NCBI GenBank assembly: GCA_036504075.1
Contig: DASXVX010000075.1
Location: forward strand, 24,672-88,671
Length of the DNA: 64,000 nucleotides
Reading direction: 5' to 3'
Source: DASXVX01 sp036504075
GTDB taxonomy: Bacteria > Bacillota > Sulfobacillia > Symbiobacteriales > Symbiobacteriaceae
Below, piece by piece: positions 26,500-34,779 of this stretch; position 1 is the first letter of the stretch; each line of letters opens with the position of its first letter. The notes below the pieces were generated by a model. That model did no database searches and was not told the origin of the DNA. It saw nothing but the letters and a program-made list of their open reading frames with translations. The position numbers and the translations under genes were made by a program.

Positions 26500-27223
26500 G
26501 ATGGACACCCTCCATCCTGATCGGCTGGAAGAGCCTTTGGGCGATCAGGCAGTAATAGGCCATGACCAACAGTCCGCCGCCCACGCCAAGAAGCATCGCC
26601 ACAGCATAGATCGCCGGCGCGAAAGCGGCGCAGATATTGAAGACCAGCAAGAGCCCAAAGCCGGCAAGACCCGCCCAGGCGGTCCATTTGCTGAAAATCC
26701 TGCTTCGAAGCATGACCACCGCCAAGATGATCTGGCCGACTTCCCCGAAAAAGAAGCCCATGAATGCACCCGCAGTAAGGTCTTCACGAGCCAGCAGCGC
26801 CTGCCCTACGGCGACGAACAGAGATTTTTGCGACGCAATTGTCGCAGCCGAGTATTGATCGCTAAGCGTAAGCATGGGAAACGCCGTGTTATTTGCGATA
26901 TAGATCGTTGCGCCCATGAAGAACAAGATCGCCGCAAGGGCTGCATACGCGGGATTTGCGCGCCGGTGGACTACATAGAGCGCGAAAACCATCGGGACTG
27001 TAAAAGCGTTGGTAATCACATTCAAGAGGCCAAGATCGCGGAGTCCCAGGAACCGATTTTGCTGAAACAGTGTGAACCAGTCGATGACGCTACGGCTACC
27101 TGGCAAGAACGTGAGGATGACATCCAGCAGCGATACCAGTACGACAATCAGGGCGGTCGTTGCGCCAACTTTGTACAGACTCTTCCAGCGTGAATCTACG
27201 GTTTCGGCATGAGACTGATCCAT
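26465..27223 (-). CDS. DUF4386-family integral membrane protein
   Basis: A 252-residue protein with about seven hydrophobic helices (TALIVVLVSLLDVILTFLP, LAAILFFMGATIYIAN, GFFFGEVGQIILAVVML, YAVAMLLGVGGGLLVMAYYC) and the FTLFQQNRFLGLRDLGLLNV region typical of DUF4386. The function of this family is unknown. ATG 27223 has a perfect AAGGAGGT eight bases upstream; that site overlaps the stop of the broken flavodoxin gene, so the two were once one operon. Such genes often sit beside flavodoxin-domain genes in Actinobacteria and Chloroflexi, hinting at transfer. Confidence 0.82.
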   Translation of the reverse strand: MDQSHAETVDSRWKSLYKVGATTALIVVLVSLLDVILTFLPGSRSVIDWFTLFQQNRFLGLRDLGLLNVITNAFTVPMVFALYVVHRRANPAYAALAAILFFMGATIYIANNTAFPMLTLSDQYSAATIASQKSLFVAVGQALLAREDLTAGAFMGFFFGEVGQIILAVVMLRSRIFSKWTAWAGLAGFGLLLVFNICAAFAPAIYAVAMLLGVGGGLLVMAYYCLIAQRLFQPIRMEGVHHAGTDAPYICR

Positions 27224-27229
27224 ATGCTG

Positions 27230-27651
27230 CTACCTCCTTAACGTGTTCGAGCCGGCCAGTTCCCCCATCGCATGCGCGAGCTCCGCTCCCCAGCGCCGCG
27301 CTCGCTCCAGTTCGCCGTCGCGGAGCGGGCCGTACTTCCCATTCACGATGAAGCGGCGAGCCTCGGCGACCGGCCGGTATCCGGCGCGCTCCAACCCGCG
27401 TGCGATCGCCGCCGTAGCGCCACCGGGTCCTTGCCCGCATTCGCGCCAATGCTCTTGAGCATGGTGTCCGACGGGAGACCGAAGCCAAGTACCGGAGCAC
27501 CCGCCACGATGAGGTCGGCGTCCGATATCGCCGCACCTGCTGCCTGGGCGGTTGATAGCGCTTGCGCCTCGGGTCCGATGCCTGCCGCGATAGCACGGGC
27601 GATGGCGGCGGTGTTCCCCCAGAGGGATTCGTACACGACGATAGCTTTCAT
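27230..27651 (-). pseudogene. Broken flavodoxin-domain gene
   Basis: The first part reads MKAIVVYESLWGNTAAIARA with the FMN-phosphate loop of flavodoxins, through GAPVLGFGLPSDTMLKSIG. After GKDP the frame is lost, and the C-terminal part (TAAIARGLERAGYRPVAEAR, then FIVNGKYGPLRDGELERAR) continues in another frame to a TAG at 27230-27232. Between the halves about 30-40 residues usual for the family are missing, so a deletion with frameshift has inactivated it. ATG 27651 still has an AAAGGTG site. Confidence 0.85.
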
Positions 27652-27656
27652 AGCAC

Positions 27657-27842
27657 TCACCTTTCTTCCTCCCTGTATCGTGCTCCGACGTCCCGGCGTC
27701 TTGGCGCCTTTGTTACCGGCCTCGCCGGGCAATCGGTGGCTACCACTCGATATCCGGCGCCCCCAAGCCGCCTGGCGAGATCGCGACCGATGCCGCTGGA
27801 GCACCCGGTGATAAGGACCACTGGCGATTCCCTGGCTCTCAA
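27657..27842 (-). pseudogene. Truncated short-chain dehydrogenase/reductase, N-terminal fragment
   Basis: The 61-residue frame begins with an SDR nucleotide-binding motif, VVLITGCSSGIGRDLARRL followed by AGYRVVATD, then turns into unrelated Arg-rich sequence and stops just before the flavodoxin start. A complete SDR has about 250 residues with a YxxxK site; that part is absent. This is the scar of a deletion that joined an SDR start to the flavodoxin gene. Confidence 0.8.
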
Positions 27843-27874
27843 CTCCTTCTTGCGGCTCCAGCCCCGGCCATCGG

Positions 27875-28072
27875 CTAGTCGAGCCGTTTTACGGACAGCA
27901 GCGTCAGGTTCAAACGGCCAACGTTGCCCAGCAGTCCGAGCAGCGCCGCCTGGTCAGGAACCGGGCCCGTCAGCACCGTTTCGCCCGTCTCGGTCAGCGT
28001 GCAGCTAAACCCGTCGAACCAATCGGCCCAGTCCCGGGGCAGGCGACCGTTCAACCGGATTTCGTACCGCAT
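27875..28072 (-). CDS. Small conserved hypothetical protein
   Basis: A 65-residue protein of a pattern I know from Actinobacteria and Chloroflexi: MRYEIRLNGRLPRDWADWFD at the start, then a TGETVLTGPVPDQAALLGLL segment and a hydrophobic end ending in SVKRLD. Function unknown. It appears intact, unlike its neighbours. ATG 28072; GAGG lies only 2-3 bases upstream, so translation initiation may be weak. It is part of the same minus-strand island as the SDR and flavodoxin remnants. Confidence 0.7.
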   Translation of the reverse strand: MRYEIRLNGRLPRDWADWFDGFSCTLTETGETVLTGPVPDQAALLGLLGNVGRLNLTLLSVKRLD

Positions 28073-28135
28073 GGCCTCAGGCCACGGCGGCCCGCACGGC
28101 GGTCCCAGTCAGCCCAGAAGTCGCTTGCATAAACA

Positions 28136-28194
28136 ATTCAGCCTCCCTTTCGGTATTTCAGCCCCATTCTAGGGCTCAACCGGGGAGGCTGAAT
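28136..28194. repeat. Long perfect inverted repeat upstream of the small-protein island
   Basis: Twelve-bp arms ATTCAGCCTCCC (28136-28147) and GGGAGGCTGAAT (28183-28194), with an inner AGCCC / GGGCT pair. The stem could be a terminator or an attenuator-like structure for minus-strand genes. There is no long T-tract. Confidence 0.65.
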
Positions 28195-28429
28195 ATCTAT
28201 CAAAGGATATATTCGCAAGTCTATTTGCGTAGATCGCCGGAGCCGCCGGCAGCGGCCGGTCGGACGGCGACGACCGTGAACTTTGCCGGTGATTCGACCG
28301 TATCGGCCACCATCCTGGTTCCCACCGGCATTCCGGGCGTAAACGTTCCGGTACCTTTGCACGATAGACTCCAAGTTCATTGATTTCAATTCCTGCCCGT
28401 AGATCCGCGGCGGTGCTAACCCATGCGGA

Positions 28430-28455
28430 CGGCGGTTCTGATGTCAGAACCGCCG
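28430..28455. repeat. Perfect 12-bp hairpin without T-tract
   Basis: CGGCGGTTCTGA / TCAGAACCGCCG with a 2-base loop, about 40 bases before the exporter promoter. It could be an operator or a transcription block insulating the riboswitch unit. Confidence 0.55.
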
Positions 28456-28492
28456 CTCGCAGTCATGCCGGGAAACTGAGCCGAAGTATCTA

Positions 28493-28521
28493 TTGTCATG
28501 CCTATTGCCAAAGGTTACGCT
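28493..28521 (+). promoter_or_regulatory. Probable sigma-A promoter of the riboswitch-exporter transcript
   Basis: -35 TTGTCA (28493-28498), 17-base spacer, -10 TACGCT (28516-28521), placing the transcript start just before the riboswitch. Confidence 0.6.
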
Positions 28522-28529
28522 ATTTTCGA

Positions 28530-28653
28530 TGTGAAGGGGAGTAGCTAATTTCGGTGAAGTCAACACACTGGCCGTTCGGCCTGGCTCCACCAGCCTTCAA
28601 GCAAGGCGTAGCGAGACTTTTGCACCGCAAAGCGGTGGAGAAGTCTCTTTTTG
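28530..28653 (+). ncRNA. yybP-ykoY manganese riboswitch with intrinsic terminator
   Basis: The leader has the conserved yybP-ykoY elements: AAGGGGAGTAGC (28533-28544), GTCAACACAC followed by a GGCCGTTCGGCC hairpin, GCCTTCAAGCAAGGC and TAGCGAGACTTTTGC. The GAGACTT strand can pair with AAGTCTC (28641-28647) followed by TTTTTG, forming the terminator (28613-28653). Members of this class sense Mn2+ and turn expression on when it is bound. The downstream gene is a Mn2+ exporter, which fits. Confidence 0.88.
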
Positions 28654-28693
28654 TTTCCCCTACATGCAGCATCGCACTTGGGAGGAGTCCAAA

Positions 28694-29371
28694 TTGCACG
28701 CCCTGAGCACGTCGTTCCTCATGGTCGTCCTCGGAGAGATGGGCGATAAGACCCAACTGCTGGCCATGGCATTTGTCGGGCGGTTTCGGGCCTGGCAGGT
28801 GATGACCGGTGTTGTCCTGGCCACGCTCCTGAACCATGCCCTGGCCGTGGCGGTTGGCACCTACATGGCCGGGTTCATCCCCATGAGCGCCGTAAGTATC
28901 GTGGCCGGCATGTCGTTTCTGCTCTTTGGCCTCTGGACGCTAGCGGGCGATACCTTAGGCGACGAAGCCCAGCGCCGGAACAAGTTCGGGCCGCTCCTCA
29001 CCGTGGCCATTGCCTTCTTTCTGGCCGAAATGGGCGACAAGACCCAACTGGCGACGGTGGCCCTGGCCGCCGAATTCCGCGACCCCATTCCCGTGCTGAC
29101 CGGCACCACCTTGGGCATGGTTGTGGCCGATGGGCTGGGCGTCTGGGTCGGTGACTTTGTCAACCGAAAACTGTCGCCGCAATTGATGAAGTACCTGTCC
29201 GCCGCGATTTTTGTCGCCTTTGGGTTCATCACCCTGTACCGGGCGATGGCGAGCAGCACGCTTTCCTACCTGGTGCTGGCTGGTCTTGCCATGGCGACTG
29301 CCGGCGCTACTTACTGGCTCGTGCGCAAGCCGCAGCGCGAGGCGGACGCCGGCAAACATGAAGCCGCGTGA
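28694..29371 (+). CDS. GDT1/TMEM165-family (UPF0016) manganese exporter
   Basis: A 225-residue membrane protein with two homologous halves, each with the ExGDK(T/S) signature: LGEMGDKTQLLAMAF near residue 14 and LAEMGDKTQLATVAL near 115, six to seven hydrophobic helices in all. Bacterial members (MneA-like) export Mn2+ and are regulated by yybP-ykoY riboswitches, as is the case here. I choose TTG 28694 because GGGAGGAG lies 6 bases upstream; the ATG at 28664 has no site and lies in the riboswitch expression platform's downstream flank. Confidence 0.92.
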   Translation: MHALSTSFLMVVLGEMGDKTQLLAMAFVGRFRAWQVMTGVVLATLLNHALAVAVGTYMAGFIPMSAVSIVAGMSFLLFGLWTLAGDTLGDEAQRRNKFGPLLTVAIAFFLAEMGDKTQLATVALAAEFRDPIPVLTGTTLGMVVADGLGVWVGDFVNRKLSPQLMKYLSAAIFVAFGFITLYRAMASSTLSYLVLAGLAMATAGATYWLVRKPQREADAGKHEAA

Positions 29372-29452
29372 TCCGCAGGGTAAAGGCACCGCCCATTGTC
29401 CGGTATTAGCAATTCGAGCCGTTGGCGGACCGGCGGCCGGGCTACGGCCGGG

Positions 29453-30703
29453 CTACGGCTGGACGACGACTTGCGCTGTGCCTGCAAGCGTGCCGCCCAG
29501 GTAAACCTGCACTTCCAGGCTAGTGCCAGGCAACACGCCATAGAAGCTCGGTGTGAAATCCATCCGGTATTCCCCGGTCGCATCATCGATGCTTACGTCG
29601 CTTCCGTAGACGCCGGCGGTGACGGGATACGCCGGCTGGGCCAGGTCCACCACCTGGACGACCACCGACTCGTCGTGGATGAAGCCACTGCATGTCTCCC
29701 AGGTGAAGCGGATGGACAGCGTGCCGCCGGCCGGCATGGCATACGGGGCGGCCGAGGCCAATCCACCCTGCCACGCCAGTTCCGGCGTGAGGCTGCAGGT
29801 CCGGACCTGGAAGGAGACGCTCCCGACCTGCTCCAGGTTGCCGGCCTGGTCCCGCGAGCGGTATTGCATGGTCGCCAACCCGCCGTCGCTGACGCTAAAC
29901 GGGCCGCCGTATGCACGCCAGGAGGCGCCGCCGTCCAGGCTGTACTCGGAGGCCGCCACGCCCGACGTGGCGTCGGTGGCGGAGAGCGTCACCGTCGCCG
30001 GGACGTAATAGGCGCCACCGGGGGCCGGGTTTCCGCTGACGCTGGCGGCGGTGGCCGGCGGCGTCTGGTCGATGCGGACGGTGGCACCGGCTTCGCCGGT
30101 GTTTCCGGCCAGGTCGGTGGCCCGGAGCCGGACGGTGTGAACCCCGTCCGTGCTGACCGAGGTGGACCAGCCGCTGGTAAACGGGGCGTTGTCCACGCTG
30201 TGCGTGTTACGCGTGGCGTCGATGCCTGAGACCGTGTCGGTCGCAGAGCCGGTGATGGATACGCTGGAGCGGTACCAGCCATTGCTGCCAAGTAGGCCGG
30301 CGGGGCTAATGGTAACCTGGGGCGCGGTCAGATCGATCTTGAAGGGAATGCTGCCGGACGCCAGGTTGCCGGACTGGTCGGTGCAGCGGTACGCCAGCGT
30401 GTGGGTGCCCGAGGCGGACACGGTGATCGGGTCGGTGTAGGTGCTGTAGGCGCCGCCGTCCAGGGAAGTCCGCAGCGTCGTGGGCCTGTGCCCGTTGTCC
30501 GTGCAGGAGAGCGTGGCGGTGACTTGGCTGGCGTACCACCCCGAGCCGCTCAAGGTTCCGGAAAGCGAGTACGAGACAGTTGGGGGCCTGTGATCATTTT
30601 CACCGTCACCATCGGCCAGCATCGGCACTGCGAACGTGAGCGATACCAGAATCAGCAATGACGAAGCGGCCTTCACCCAGGGCCATCGCCGAAATCGCGG
30701 CAT
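29453..30703 (-). CDS. Secreted protein with Ig-like repeats
   Basis: A 416-residue protein with a signal peptide (KAASSLLILVSLTFAVPMLAD). It then has three to four repeats of about 85 residues containing TATLSCTDNG, DTVSGIDATR, DGVHTVRLRATDLAGNTGE and YSLDGGASWRAYGGPF, matching the bacterial Ig-like/OmpL47 type found in cell-surface and glycan-binding proteins. A final domain of about 120 residues (from CSLTPELAW) is not recognised. Translation starts at ATG 30703 with AGGAGGT 7 bases upstream. It probably has an extracellular structural or adhesive role; no enzyme domain is seen. Confidence 0.85.
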   Translation of the reverse strand: MPRFRRWPWVKAASSLLILVSLTFAVPMLADGDGENDHRPPTVSYSLSGTLSGSGWYASQVTATLSCTDNGHRPTTLRTSLDGGAYSTYTDPITVSASGTHTLAYRCTDQSGNLASGSIPFKIDLTAPQVTISPAGLLGSNGWYRSSVSITGSATDTVSGIDATRNTHSVDNAPFTSGWSTSVSTDGVHTVRLRATDLAGNTGEAGATVRIDQTPPATAASVSGNPAPGGAYYVPATVTLSATDATSGVAASEYSLDGGASWRAYGGPFSVSDGGLATMQYRSRDQAGNLEQVGSVSFQVRTCSLTPELAWQGGLASAAPYAMPAGGTLSIRFTWETCSGFIHDESVVVQVVDLAQPAYPVTAGVYGSDVSIDDATGEYRMDFTPSFYGVLPGTSLEVQVYLGGTLAGTAQVVVQP

Positions 30704-30789
30704 ACGGAGCACCTCCTGTTTCGGCTTACGGAGGTTTCGCCCACCGGGAGCGGTTGTCGCCTTTCTATTATCTGGCAGAGTACGGCAAA

Positions 30790-30818
30790 GTGCCGCCGAC
30801 CTTCGCGATCGGCGGCAC
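30790..30818 (-). terminator. Terminator after the soluble chemoreceptor gene
   Basis: Ten-bp stem GTGCCGCCGA / TCGGCGGCAC, with TTTGCC following on the minus strand. Confidence 0.65.
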
Positions 30819-30840
30819 CTGTTTGTTCAGCGATCCGATT

Positions 30841-32532
30841 TCACTTCGGCACCCAGCCGATTACGGCGACGCCGTAGCGCCATCCCTGGACATAAACCGG
30901 CACCGCGCAGAGTGTCGCCACGTTCCCGGACAGTCCGGCGAAGGTGTAACGGCTGCACTGTCTTTCCGGCTCGTCCGCCTGACGCAGCGTGTTTCCCAGT
31001 TTGAGAATCTGCGCACGGGTCAGCACAGTCTTGGGGTCCCGGACATAAGGTCCGACGGACAGGCTGTCAAAAGTGGGGATCTTGAGTCCCAGTTGGGCTG
31101 CGTTCAACTGCGGCAGGTCGGTGGTCAGCCGCTTGAGCCGGTTGCCCAATGCGTCGGCCCGGAAGTCGCCGGTCCAGTCCTTGCTCGTGTTCGCATTGGC
31201 GGCGGCCTGGTACCCGTTGAGATCCAGCACGTTGGTGTAGAGCAGATCGGGCACAGCAGCCAGATAACGGTCCTGCAATTCCGCCAGCGGCTGGGCCAGC
31301 ACTCGGTCATAAGCCGTCCGGAACTTGGGCGGGTCAAAGCCTGACAGGGGAACCCGGTCCACGTTGAACAGGCGAGCCAGTTCCTTGATCTGGGCGCCCT
31401 TGATCTCGGTGTATGTAAGATCGAGCACGTCCTCCAGGCTGACTTTCCCGCCGGCAATCGCGTCCGCGAAGAGCTGACCGGCCTCCGCAGCCATGGCGAA
31501 ACAGACCTTCAGCACCTGGTCTGTGTAGGAACCCTTATGGAAGCGGCTCAGTCCGACTTGCGACCGCTGTATGTACGTGAGCACGTCCTTGGATTCCCGC
31601 GCAACCAGGGCGACCGGTTCGGCCATGCTCCGGGTCTCGCCGGCCATACGGCTGACGGAATCCGACACCCCGGAAAGCATGCCGGCATGCTCCCGCATGG
31701 TGTGGCTCAACTCCTGGAACGGTGCAGAGACCCGCGCTACCAGGTCGTCGATCTCGGTCAACGTGGAAGCGGTAGACCGGGTCTGCCCGACCAGGGTGTT
31801 GGTGCGGGTCATTCCAGCGTCCATGCCGGATACCGCCGCGTCCACCTGACCGACGACCTGGCGGACCACGGATTCGATCTCCTGCGCCTGGCGGGTAGAC
31901 CCCTCCGCCAGCCGGCGCACCTCCTGCGCCACGACGGCAAATCCCCGACCGTGATCCCCGGCCCGCGCCGCTTCGATGGCGGCGTTGAGGGCGAGGAGGT
32001 TGACCCGGCCGGCGATGCCCTTGACCACCAGGCTGAGTTCGCCGATCTGCTTGGACTGTTCGCCCAGTGTCGCCAGCCGCTTTGAGGCGTTCATCAATGC
32101 CTCTGAGATTTCGCTGATGGAATCGACCATCGCGGAGGCAGTCGCAACACTCTGGTGCGTCGCCTCCCGCGTTTGTTCTGCCAATTCGGCAGAATCTGCC
32201 ACAGCCCCGGCCGCGGCCTGTGAGCCGGTAACGCCCTGACCCAGTACGGTTTCGGCCTCACGCATCCCTACCTCGACCGCCGTCATCCGGGTCTGCAGAT
32301 CGCGGGTCCGCACGGAGTTGCGGGCGGCCGCCGTGGCCGACAGCCCCGCCACCTGCTCCAGATCTTGCAGCGTCTTGAGGGCTGCGTTCCGAAACCGGCG
32401 CCAGTGGGTGTCCAGCGCATCAGTCAGTGGATCACCGGTGGTCAGTTGAAGGTCTTGGGTCAGGTCCCACGTTCCCGCCAAATAGTTAACCAGCTTCTCA
32501 ACCGACGCCCGCAGATGATCTTCCGGTGACAC
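30841..32532 (-). CDS. Soluble methyl-accepting chemotaxis-type protein with C-terminal sensor region
   Basis: A 563-residue protein lacking transmembrane segments. Residues about 15-120 are helical, and 120-330 form an MCP signalling hairpin with the conserved tip LLALNAAIEAARAGDHGRGF followed by AVVAQEVRRLAE, which contacts CheA/CheW. After it comes a sensor-like region including VLDLNGYQAAANANTSKDWT and ADALGNRLKRLTTDLP, as in MCPs with a C-terminal Cache-like domain. Start is uncertain: GTG 32532 (MSPEDHLRASVEK) is chosen; TTG 32586 has an AAGGAG about 12 bases away. Probably a cytoplasmic chemosensor; ligand unknown. Confidence 0.82.
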   Translation of the reverse strand: MSPEDHLRASVEKLVNYLAGTWDLTQDLQLTTGDPLTDALDTHWRRFRNAALKTLQDLEQVAGLSATAAARNSVRTRDLQTRMTAVEVGMREAETVLGQGVTGSQAAAGAVADSAELAEQTREATHQSVATASAMVDSISEISEALMNASKRLATLGEQSKQIGELSLVVKGIAGRVNLLALNAAIEAARAGDHGRGFAVVAQEVRRLAEGSTRQAQEIESVVRQVVGQVDAAVSGMDAGMTRTNTLVGQTRSTASTLTEIDDLVARVSAPFQELSHTMREHAGMLSGVSDSVSRMAGETRSMAEPVALVARESKDVLTYIQRSQVGLSRFHKGSYTDQVLKVCFAMAAEAGQLFADAIAGGKVSLEDVLDLTYTEIKGAQIKELARLFNVDRVPLSGFDPPKFRTAYDRVLAQPLAELQDRYLAAVPDLLYTNVLDLNGYQAAANANTSKDWTGDFRADALGNRLKRLTTDLPQLNAAQLGLKIPTFDSLSVGPYVRDPKTVLTRAQILKLGNTLRQADEPERQCSRYTFAGLSGNVATLCAVPVYVQGWRYGVAVIGWVPK

Positions 32533-32819
32533 GGCGATAACCCCGCTTGTTAGACGAATAATGAGGAGGCCGTTGGAATTCGTCAAGGAACGCCGAATCT
32601 CCTTGTCCCGATTCAGGGAATCTCTCGGAGATTGCGCACTTCTGTGTATGCTGCGCTGATTTTGAGCCGGAAGCTTTATGCACGCCGGAAGTGATAGAAC
32701 CAGAGACCAGTGACGGGTTCGGACAAGAATTTTGTGGGCGTAAGCAGGAACCAAAATTCCCGAGGACTAATGTTCCAGGGTAACAACGCCAGCCCGATCT
32801 CAGGTAAGGTGGTGAGCCT

Positions 32820-33596
32820 ATGCCGGACCGCATTCTCATCCGGCTCCTCGAAACCCCGGCGGATCATTTCCGGCTCCAGGCCGCTCAGGAGGCAATCTGG
32901 GGACCCGGCGCCTTCGTTGTCGCCGACCAGACGCTCTCCGCCTGCAAATTCGGGGGCATCGCCCTGGGCGCTTTCCACGAAGACGACATGGCCGGCTTTT
33001 GCTACGGCTGGCCGGCCTACAAGGACGGCGAGGTCTGGCTCCACTCCCACCTGCTCGGGGTCCTGCCGGCCTACCGGAACCAGGGCCTGGGCGCCCGGCT
33101 CAAACAGGCGCAGGGGGAAGCGGCCCTGCGTCTGGGGTACCGGCGCATGACCTGGACCTACGACCCGCTGGAAGCGCCCAACGCACGGCTCAATATCGCC
33201 AAGCTGGGGGGGACGGTCCGGGAGTACCTGGTGGACTGCTACGGCCCGCTCACCGACACCCTCAACCGGGGTCTGCCCACCGACCGCTTCCTGGTGGACC
33301 TCGACCTATTGGAACTCAATCTGGTGGCCCCCCGGGGCCGCGAAAAGCCCAGACCCGATGGACCGCTGATCAACCCCGGCGGCGGGGAACCGGACCTGAG
33401 CCTCACGGCACCGGCCGTGCGCCTGGCCATTCCACCGGACTTCCGACCGGCTTTCGCCGCCGGCGACCACGAATTCGTGTTGGCCTGGCGCCTGCGAATT
33501 CGCACCGCCTGCCTGCACTATTTCGCCCGCGGCTACGCCGTGACCGGCTTTGCCGGCGACTGCTACATCCTGGAACGAGAGGACGCAACCGTATGA
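32820..33596 (+). CDS. GNAT-family acetyltransferase (COG3375 type)
   Basis: A 258-residue protein whose first 150 residues form a GNAT fold; LGVLPAYRNQGLGARLKQAQ is the acyl-CoA binding loop (Q/RxxGxG/A). The C-terminal 100 residues are characteristic of the COG3375 group that is encoded next to N-acylamino-acid racemase. ATG 32820 follows AAGGTGG. Its TGA overlaps the ATG of the next gene (ATGA), showing a tight two-gene unit. It may acylate an amino acid that the racemase then epimerises; this is inferred from the pairing. Confidence 0.85.
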   Translation: MPDRILIRLLETPADHFRLQAAQEAIWGPGAFVVADQTLSACKFGGIALGAFHEDDMAGFCYGWPAYKDGEVWLHSHLLGVLPAYRNQGLGARLKQAQGEAALRLGYRRMTWTYDPLEAPNARLNIAKLGGTVREYLVDCYGPLTDTLNRGLPTDRFLVDLDLLELNLVAPRGREKPRPDGPLINPGGGEPDLSLTAPAVRLAIPPDFRPAFAAGDHEFVLAWRLRIRTACLHYFARGYAVTGFAGDCYILEREDATV

Positions 33597-34699
33597 AACT
33601 CGAACGCGTAACGCTTCACCACATGGCATTGCCCTTGTTGCACGCCTTTGAGACCAGTGCCAGCCGGGACACCGAGAACCACTTCATTATTGTGGAGGCC
33701 GAGGCCGGCGGAGTGACCGGCTACGGCGAGGTGGTCGCCGACTACACGCCGTATTACTCGGAAGAGACGATCGGTACGTGCTGGCACATGCTGACCGAGT
33801 TTCTGATCCCGTACGCCCTGAAGCACGAGTTCAGCCATCCGTCCGAAATCACGGGCTGGTTCCGACCGGTGCGCCGAAACAAAATGGCCAAGAGCGGCCT
33901 GGAAGGGGCGATCTGGGACCTGTGGGCCAAGACGAACAACATGCCGCTGGCCCGGGCGCTGGGCGGCACGAAAACCGCAATCGAAGTCGGCGTCAGCGTC
34001 GGCATCGACGATATTCCCACCACCCTCCGCAACGTTGAATCGTTCCTGGCCGACGGCTATCGCCGGATCAAGGTGAAGATCAAGCCCGGCCACGACGTCC
34101 GCCTGGTCAGCAATATCCGGGAGCGGTTCGGGAATATCCCGCTCATGGCCGACGCCAATTCGGCCTACTCGCTGGCCGACCTGCCCATGCTCAAGGAACT
34201 CGACCAGTTCGGCCTGATGATGATCGAGCAGCCGCTGGCCCACGACGATATCATCGATCACGCCAAAGTGCAGCGGGAACTGCAGACGCCGATCTGCCTG
34301 GATGAGTCGATCCACTCGCCGGAGGACGCCCGCAAGGCGCTGGAACTGGGCTCCTGCCGGATCATTAACATCAAAGTCGGCCGGGTGGGCGGCTTGCAGG
34401 AGGCGAAGGAACTCCACGACCTCTGCCAGGCACACGGGGTGCCGGTCTGGTGCGGCGGCATGCTGGAGAGCGGCATCGGCCGGGCGCACAATATTGCCAT
34501 CACCACGCTGCCGAACTTTACCATGCCGGGCGACACCTCCCCCTCCCGCCGCTACTGGGCGGAAGACATTATCGCGCCGGAAGTGACCATGGGTCCCGAC
34601 GGCATCATACCCGTGCCCACCGGCCCCGGCATCGGTTTTGCGCCGGCGTTCGACCGGTTCCCGAAGTACACCCTCCGGACGGAGACGTTCCGCCGCTGA
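33593..34699 (+). CDS. menC: N-acylamino-acid racemase / o-succinylbenzoate synthase (enolase superfamily)
   Basis: A 368-residue muconate-lactonising subgroup enzyme with a full active site: the KxK general bases (RIKVKIKPG), metal ligands ADANS (Asp), IEQPL (Glu) and DESI (Asp), and the opposite Lys in INIKVGRVGGL. MenC enzymes dehydrate SHCHC to OSB in menaquinone synthesis, and many are promiscuous N-succinylamino-acid racemases. No other men genes are nearby, while a GNAT gene overlaps upstream, which favours the racemase role. The frame is open far upstream inside the GNAT gene; ATG 33593 is chosen because it is coupled to the GNAT stop. The symbol is a family symbol. Confidence 0.85.
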   Translation: MKLERVTLHHMALPLLHAFETSASRDTENHFIIVEAEAGGVTGYGEVVADYTPYYSEETIGTCWHMLTEFLIPYALKHEFSHPSEITGWFRPVRRNKMAKSGLEGAIWDLWAKTNNMPLARALGGTKTAIEVGVSVGIDDIPTTLRNVESFLADGYRRIKVKIKPGHDVRLVSNIRERFGNIPLMADANSAYSLADLPMLKELDQFGLMMIEQPLAHDDIIDHAKVQRELQTPICLDESIHSPEDARKALELGSCRIINIKVGRVGGLQEAKELHDLCQAHGVPVWCGGMLESGIGRAHNIAITTLPNFTMPGDTSPSRRYWAEDIIAPEVTMGPDGIIPVPTGPGIGFAPAFDRFPKYTLRTETFRR

Positions 34700-34723
34700 C
34701 CGCAACTGAACCGGCGGATCGCG

Positions 34724-34775
34724 AAGAGGTCCTCCCAGTCCGCCGGGGTTCCCGGTCGGGCAGGGAGGACCTCTT
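34724..34775. terminator. Bidirectional terminator between convergent genes
   Basis: Perfect 13-bp stem AAGAGGTCCTCCC (34724-34736) / GGGAGGACCTCTT (34763-34775) with a GC-rich loop, between the racemase gene and the 1071-residue secreted protein gene. Confidence 0.75.
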
Positions 34776-34779
34776 GTCC

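Noticed and set aside
28138..28389. 83-codon minus-strand frame
   Set aside because: It consists largely of inverted-repeat DNA, has an Arg-rich composition and no ribosome site.
32676..33150. Open frames in the leader of the GNAT gene on both strands
   Set aside because: No ribosome sites; overlap the well-supported GNAT gene.
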